Both the position numbers and the translations under genes were made by a program. The notes beneath the pieces were generated by a model, which worked only from the letters and a program-made list of their open reading frames with translations, searched no databases and was not told where the DNA came from. 10,947 nt of DNA from WVWW01 sp041568335 (GTDB taxonomy: Bacteria > Acidobacteriota > Polarisedimenticolia > Polarisedimenticolales > Polarisedimenticolaceae), in NCBI GenBank assembly GCA_041568335.1, contig JBFFZZ010000084.1, forward strand, positions 1-10,947. The letters are read 5' to 3'. Positions 6,682 to 10,947 of this stretch are shown here, in pieces. Each line of letters starts with the position of its first letter. Within the stretch, counting starts at the first letter, position 1.

Positions 6682-8751
6682 GTGACGCGAGAGCCGTACC
6701 CGCTCGCGGCGCTCGGACTGCTGGCGCTGCTGGTCGCGATCGCCTTCTCGGGGACTCTCTCCAACGAGCTCGTCTACGACGACCGCGAGATCGTCCGCGA
6801 CAACCCGGTGCTGGAGACGCTCTCCCCCGGCGAGCACCTCGGACGCGGCTTCTGGCCCGGTGAGGATCGCACCTACCCCTACTATCGCCCGCTCACCAGC
6901 TGGACGTTGGCCTTGAACCATGCGCTCAACGGCGAAACGGCTCCCGGGTATCACCTCGCCAACCTGCTTCTTCATTTCGGGTGTGCGACGCTTCTGTTCC
7001 TGTTGCTGCGTGGTTTGGCCGGCGCCTGGCCGGGTCTCGCCGCGGCCGCCCTGTTCGCCGTGCATCCGGTCCAGACCGAGGCCGTCGCCTGGGTCGTCGG
7101 CCGGGCCGATCTGCTGGCGACGTTCTTTCTCCTGCTCACCCTGCTCATCCACTCGGGCCTTTCGGAGCGGGTGTCGGGCTCCGGAGTCGTGCGCGTCGGC
7201 GCGGCGGCCGGGACGCTGGCCGCGGCGCTCCTCTCCAAGGAAAACGCCCTGACCTTCCCGGTGCTGCTGATCGCACTCGAGCTGGCCCGGGCCGTCCGGC
7301 ACGAGGGATCGTGGCGGGAGCGGCTGCGCCCCGCGGCAAGGCGACTCGCGACGGCCGGCGCCGTCTATCTCGTCATCCTCGTCGGCTACCTGCTGTTGCG
7401 TCATCAGATCGTCGGCTCGCTGCTGGCCTCCGGCGACGAGGCTCTGTGGAAGAACCCGATCCTCACCGCGCCGCTGCTCACCCGCTGGCTGACCGCGGTG
7501 CACATCGCCGGGCGTTACCTGCTGTTGATCGTGTTCCCACGCACGCTGTGCGTCGACTACTACTACGACGTCGTGCCGTTGATCCGCTCCCTCGGCTCGC
7601 CCGGGTTCCTCGTACCGGCCGCGGCGATCGCCGGGCTGCTCGCATGGGTCTGGATCGCCAGGCGCTCGACCGCCGTGATCTTCGGCGCTCTGGCCGCCGC
7701 CGGTGCCTACCTGCCGCTGTCGCACCTGTTGTTTGCCGCCCCCGTCGTGATGGCGGAACGCATCCTCTACCTGCCGATGGTCGGCGTGACCGCGTGTCTG
7801 GGAGCCTCGATCGTCACGCTCGCCACACGCATCGCGCCGCAAAGGAAGTCCTTGGCCGCAGCGGTCCTGACGCTGCTCGTGATCGTCCCGCTCGCGTTGC
7901 GCGCGCGCGACCGGACGGCGGACTGGCGCAACGACCTGGCGTTGTTCGGCGCCGCGGTGGAGGCGCAGCCGCGCAGCGCGTTGAGTTGGAACAACCTCGC
8001 CAGCATCCAGCTCGAGAACGACGACGCGGCGGCGGCGGAGCAATCGGCGCGACGTGCGCTGGAGATCCTACCCGACTACCTGGCCGCGAACGGCAACCTG
8101 GCGGACGCTCTGCGGCGGCTGGGTCGGTTCGACGAGAGTGAGCGGGTGTTGCGAAAAGCCCTGCTCGAATCCCCCGAGGCGGAGGATGCGCTGTGGCTCA
8201 ACCTCGTGCAGCTGATCACGATGCGAGCGTCCCGGCTCGAAGGCGAGGGGCGGACGGACACGGCGGGCGTCCTGCGTCGAGAGGCGATCGACCAGGCCCG
8301 GGCGCGACTGGAGCGCGTTCGAACGGGGATTCCGGCCGCGGTCTACCACCTGGCGCTGGCGCAGAACTTCTGGGCCCTCGACCGCAACGAGGAAGCCGGA
8401 AAGGCGTTCGTCGACGCTCTCGTCGCGACGGAGACCGGGGCGTCGTTCGACAATTCCCTGCTGGAGGTCCGTATCACGGTCTACGACGCGACCGCCGCGT
8501 GGCATCGCCATCAGGGCCGTGCCGACCATGCGGCGAGGAGCTGGCTGGACGCGGCGGCGGCGGCGGAAGCCGTCGGGACGCCCGCGCGGGCGGCCGCCTT
8601 CCTGTTACGCGCCGCCCAGGTGAGGTTGGAACAGGGCGATCGCGCGGCCGCGCTCGATCTGGTCCGGCAGGCGCAACCGCTCGGCCGGGGCAACGCGGAG
8701 ATCGAGCGCCGAGTCCGCGCGGCGCTGAGCGGGCTGCAAGAGGGCGGCTGA
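6682..8751 (+). CDS. TMTC-like polytopic membrane protein with TPR repeats (putative GT-C glycosyltransferase)
   Basis: A 689-residue protein beginning with GTG at 6682, directly after the kinase TAA. Residues 1-406 are hydrophobic with roughly ten to twelve membrane segments. After the first segment comes VYDDREIVRDNPVL (D33-D34), the acidic motif in the first outer loop of GT-C enzymes. It is followed by YYRPLTSWTLALNHALNG (67-84), HPVQTEAVAWVVGRADLLA (128-146), SKENALTFPVL (185-195), a DUF1736-like stretch (about 240-300) and AERILYLP (358-365). This order matches the TMTC family, whose animal members are O-mannosyltransferases using a lipid-linked sugar. Residues about 430-500 form TPR units (SWNNLASIQLENDD..A, GNLADALRRLGRFDES), and helical repeats continue to the C-terminus. 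Bacterial homologues are largely uncharacterised, so sugar donor and acceptor are unknown. Coupling to the kinase gene suggests a shared process, or a membrane protein regulated by phosphorylation. It ends just before a bidirectional terminator. Confidence 0.87.
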   Translation: MTREPYPLAALGLLALLVAIAFSGTLSNELVYDDREIVRDNPVLETLSPGEHLGRGFWPGEDRTYPYYRPLTSWTLALNHALNGETAPGYHLANLLLHFGCATLLFLLLRGLAGAWPGLAAAALFAVHPVQTEAVAWVVGRADLLATFFLLLTLLIHSGLSERVSGSGVVRVGAAAGTLAAALLSKENALTFPVLLIALELARAVRHEGSWRERLRPAARRLATAGAVYLVILVGYLLLRHQIVGSLLASGDEALWKNPILTAPLLTRWLTAVHIAGRYLLLIVFPRTLCVDYYYDVVPLIRSLGSPGFLVPAAAIAGLLAWVWIARRSTAVIFGALAAAGAYLPLSHLLFAAPVVMAERILYLPMVGVTACLGASIVTLATRIAPQRKSLAAAVLTLLVIVPLALRARDRTADWRNDLALFGAAVEAQPRSALSWNNLASIQLENDDAAAAEQSARRALEILPDYLAANGNLADALRRLGRFDESERVLRKALLESPEAEDALWLNLVQLITMRASRLEGEGRTDTAGVLRREAIDQARARLERVRTGIPAAVYHLALAQNFWALDRNEEAGKAFVDALVATETGASFDNSLLEVRITVYDATAAWHRHQGRADHAARSWLDAAAAAEAVGTPARAAAFLLRAAQVRLEQGDRAAALDLVRQAQPLGRGNAEIERRVRAALSGLQEGG

Positions 8752-8800
8752 ACAAGAAAAGGGCCGGGCACCGCATGGGTACCCGGCCCGTTCCTCTTTC
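8751..8800. terminator. Bidirectional Rho-independent terminator between convergent genes
   Basis: Arms GGGCCGGGCACC (8761-8772) and GGTACCCGGCCC (8778-8789) pair with one C-A mismatch around the 5-base loop GCATG. On the plus strand the tail is GTTCCTCTTTCT; on the minus strand it is TTTTCTTGTT. It sits in the 55-bp gap between the stop codons of the TMTC-like gene and the acylase-family gene, so it can serve both. Confidence 0.8.
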
Positions 8801-8806
8801 TCAGAC

Positions 8807-10947
8807 CTAACGGCAGGAGCCCGGCGCCACCTTCCGTGGCTTGTCGGCGCTCACGGTTCCGAAGAACCCGTTGACGCTGCCCTCGTACTGGATCACGTAG
8901 AAGAACGCCTGCCCGGGCGCGGGCAGCTCGTCGTCCTCGTAACCCGCCGTCGTCGTGTCCTGCGAGTTCATCTCGACGCACGACACGACCCCGAGGTCGT
9001 AGTGGTCTCCCTGATCGCTCAGGTCGGCGATGTCCCCGCGAACGACGTTGTAGACCAACGCGTTCGGGGCCGCGGTCCAGCTGAGCATCGTCCCGACCGT
9101 CATGCTCTCCGCCTCGATCATGACCGGCTCGGTGACACCGCCCTGGTCATGGTCGACCGTGACCTCGGCGTCCGCGCTGGCCATGTTGCCGCCGACGTCG
9201 GTCGCGGAGTAGGTCAGGCTGTAGATACGGCCCGGTCCGTCCCCCGCACGCTCGGCGCGCAGCTGGAAGTTGAAGTCCGCGGTGCCCAGATCCGCCTCGC
9301 GGATGTCGTTCACCGTGGCGCCGTCCCCGGAGCCCTCGGCGTCGTCGGGTTCGCTGCTGGTGATCGAATCGAGCGAGATGTCCACGGCCGAGCAGTCGTC
9401 GACCGTGACCGTCGCCTCGATGTCGATCAGGTGGTGGTTCGGCGGCCACAGCTCGTCCGGATCGACCGAGACCGAGATCACCGGCGGCGTCACGTCGATG
9501 ACGTGGGCCTGGCAGACCGAAACACCGGTCCCGGTCGCGCCGTCGCACTGGACCGTCACGTCGTTCGATCCGATCCCGAAGGGACCACCCGTGTCACACA
9601 CGACCGTGACCGAGCCGCCCGCCGGATCGACGCAGGTGGCCACCGCGGCGCACGCGATCGAGGCGTCGCACGTTTGCGGATCGGCGTTCGCCGACGGGTC
9701 GAGACAGCTGATGATCGGCGTCGGGTTGCACTGCGAGTCGCACCCGTCGCCGTCGTTGGCGTTACCGTCGTCGCAGGTCTCGCCCGGTCCGACGACGCCG
9801 TCGCCGCAGACGAAGGACTCGGTCCGCACCGCCAGGGCGTTGACGTCGTCCAGCGATATCGGCAACGGCTTGTACAGGTTGACCAGCCACAGGAACAGCT
9901 GGTCGATCTGGAACGGGCTTCCCGGCATCCCACTCTGGCCGCCGGGGATCACTTGCAGCACCTGCGGACCGGTCGGCGCCATCGTCGCCTGCAGACGCCG
10001 CGACGGCCCGCTGTCGAACGTGAATTCGTGGAGGCCGTCGGCGCGCGCGCTGTGCGACGACGCGTCGACCGCGCCCATCCCGCCCGCGCGGGAGATCCCC
10101 GGAAGATCGGGCGCCAGATTGAGCGGCGATCCCGCCGGCGGGATGCTCAGTGCCGGGCCGAGAGCGTGCGCGAACACGATGCGATGCAGCTTGCCCCAGC
10201 GGTAGTCCTCGAGGTTGGTCGAGTTGTCGAACGCCGGCTTGAACTCGTCCGACGCCAACAGATCCAAGCCGTTGACCAGCGCCTGGAGCAGGATCACGTC
10301 ACGAGCGACGTGCTGATCCGCGACCCCCGGCACGTTGAAGAAGTTGATCAGGGAGGCACCCGTGCCTCCGTTGATCGCGTAATTGTCGAGCAGGCGACGG
10401 ATCGCGGCCATGGCCTGACCACTACCCGGCGCAAAGGCATCCAGCGGGATCGGCAGCGAGGCCAGCGTCGTATCGATGACGCGTTGAACCAACTGGCCGC
10501 GCCACATCGCATAAATCGTCGCCGCGACGGAATTGTCGATCTCGGCCGGGCTCGGTGGCCCGGGTGCGAGCGGGTTGTCACCGGGATCGAAGCCCTCGTT
10601 GATGCCGGTCGGGGTGGAGAAGTCCCACGCGCCCAGACGCGAGATCGCCTCTGCGACGCGCGGATCGGCGACGATGGCGGTCAGCTCCGGTGGCGCGCCC
10701 GCCGCCGTCGCGTTCGTGTAAGCACCCTGCAAGTAGGGCATCAGGATCTCGGCATCGAGCAACTGGTTGTTGCCCTGGATGGCGATCGATTCGGCCTGGG
10801 ACATCTTGCCGCCGCCGGCAAGGATGTCGTCAAACAACCGTTGCAACCGTCCCTGGCGGTACCCCGTCGCGTACCCCGAGCTGAGGTACAGGACGCCGTT
10901 GAAGCCCGCTCGGAACTGGTTCCATGAAAGGTTGTCGAACGTCGTCC
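8807..10947 (-). CDS. Penicillin-acylase-family protein (S45 Ntn hydrolase), C-terminal part with adhesin-like tail; 5' end outside window
   Basis: The frame is open from the right edge to the TAG at 8807 (712 residues visible). No start is assigned: the in-frame ATG-like TTG at 10846 lies inside conserved family sequence. Residues 1-370 match the C-terminal half of the penicillin acylase beta chain: LSSGYATGYRQGRLQRLF near the start, DYRWGKLHRIVFAHALG, FTFDSGPSRRLQ and then IPGGQSGMPGSPFQIDQLFLW. The nucleophile serine and the autoprocessing site would lie upstream, so activity cannot be judged. Family members cleave amide bonds in acylated compounds such as beta-lactams or acyl-homoserine lactones and are usually periplasmic or secreted. 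The tail is unusual: a Myxococcus-type disulfide repeat at 380-406 (CGDG, CDDGN, DGDGC), a cysteine-containing linker, an Ig-like domain at about 485-602 (LWPPNHHLID, LRAERAGDGPGRIYSLTYSA, TDVGGN) and an FN3-like domain at 609-712 ending VAPGSC. It converges on the TMTC-like gene. Confidence 0.85.
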   Translation of the reverse strand, partial: TTFDNLSWNQFRAGFNGVLYLSSGYATGYRQGRLQRLFDDILAGGGKMSQAESIAIQGNNQLLDAEILMPYLQGAYTNATAAGAPPELTAIVADPRVAEAISRLGAWDFSTPTGINEGFDPGDNPLAPGPPSPAEIDNSVAATIYAMWRGQLVQRVIDTTLASLPIPLDAFAPGSGQAMAAIRRLLDNYAINGGTGASLINFFNVPGVADQHVARDVILLQALVNGLDLLASDEFKPAFDNSTNLEDYRWGKLHRIVFAHALGPALSIPPAGSPLNLAPDLPGISRAGGMGAVDASSHSARADGLHEFTFDSGPSRRLQATMAPTGPQVLQVIPGGQSGMPGSPFQIDQLFLWLVNLYKPLPISLDDVNALAVRTESFVCGDGVVGPGETCDDGNANDGDGCDSQCNPTPIISCLDPSANADPQTCDASIACAAVATCVDPAGGSVTVVCDTGGPFGIGSNDVTVQCDGATGTGVSVCQAHVIDVTPPVISVSVDPDELWPPNHHLIDIEATVTVDDCSAVDISLDSITSSEPDDAEGSGDGATVNDIREADLGTADFNFQLRAERAGDGPGRIYSLTYSATDVGGNMASADAEVTVDHDQGGVTEPVMIEAESMTVGTMLSWTAAPNALVYNVVRGDIADLSDQGDHYDLGVVSCVEMNSQDTTTAGYEDDELPAPGQAFFYVIQYEGSVNGFFGTVSADKPRKVAPGSCR
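9728..9808 (-). other. Myxococcus-type cysteine-rich repeat (TIGR02232-like) within the acylase-family gene
   Basis: Twenty-seven codons with the signature CGDGxxxxGExCDDGNxxxGDGCxxxC, placed directly at the junction between the acylase domain and the tail. It is a disulfide-rich module typical of secreted proteins of Myxococcota and some other phyla. Confidence 0.85.

Noticed and set aside
5560..8043. 827-codon minus-strand open frame
   Set aside because: Antisense to both the kinase and the TMTC-like gene, crossing their boundary. Its composition is rich in R/G/E/Q/D with no motif, and the kinase motifs prove the plus strand.
10844..10846. TTG at 10846 as the true start of the acylase-family gene
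   Set aside because: The frame stays open to the window edge, and the residues upstream (SSGYATGYRQGR) are part of the conserved acylase sequence.
9002..10927. 641-codon plus-strand open frame
   Set aside because: Shadow of the acylase-family gene; the product is R/D/V-rich without recognisable motifs.

Overview
The window is G+C-rich DNA with a strong codon-position bias and no RNA genes, insertion sequences or CRISPR arrays that I can see. It holds six protein genes, two of them cut by the window edges. The gene content is a SpoIIE-type phosphatase, a Hanks-type Ser/Thr kinase, a bacterial TMTC-like membrane protein, and large secreted proteins with Stig1-like (NCGxCGxxC) and Myxococcus-type (CGDG..CDDGN..GDGC) cysteine repeats. 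This suggests a Gram-negative with a large genome and a rich secretome, such as a member of Myxococcota or Acidobacteriota. The lineage call is inference only, and no taxonomic marker gene is present.

Layout. (1) 1-3860, minus strand: a two-gene secreted-protein unit. A 1005-residue cysteine-repeat protein (843-3860) is followed after 22 bp by a TolB/PD40-like beta-propeller protein (1-820) that runs off the left edge. (2) 3861-4017: a spacer with an AT-rich island, the likely promoter area of unit 1. (3) 4018-5286, minus strand: a cytoplasmic GAF plus SpoIIE-type PP2C phosphatase. (4) 5287-5400: a divergent regulatory region with a 10-bp direct repeat, a hairpin, a 12-bp palindrome and a T9 tract. 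(5) 5401-8751, plus strand: a cyclic-nucleotide-binding-domain/Ser-Thr kinase fusion, abutting with no spacer a TMTC-like multi-membrane protein with TPRs. (6) 8752-8806: a hairpin with T-rich tails on both strands, a shared terminator for two converging genes. (7) 8807-10947, minus strand: the 3' part of a penicillin-acylase-family protein with an unusual C-terminal tail (Myxococcus disulfide repeat, Ig-like domain and FN3-like domain), cut at the right edge.

The most interesting part is the centre. A kinase and a PP2C phosphatase are transcribed divergently. Both are soluble, and both carry an N-terminal domain of a type able to bind cyclic nucleotides: a CNB domain with a near-intact phosphate-binding cassette in the kinase, and a GAF domain with a complete NKFDE-type motif in the phosphatase. 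This looks like an opposed phosphorylation switch that may read the same second messenger, with a putative O-glycosyltransferase-like membrane protein translationally coupled to the kinase. Ligand, substrates and coupling are all inferred.
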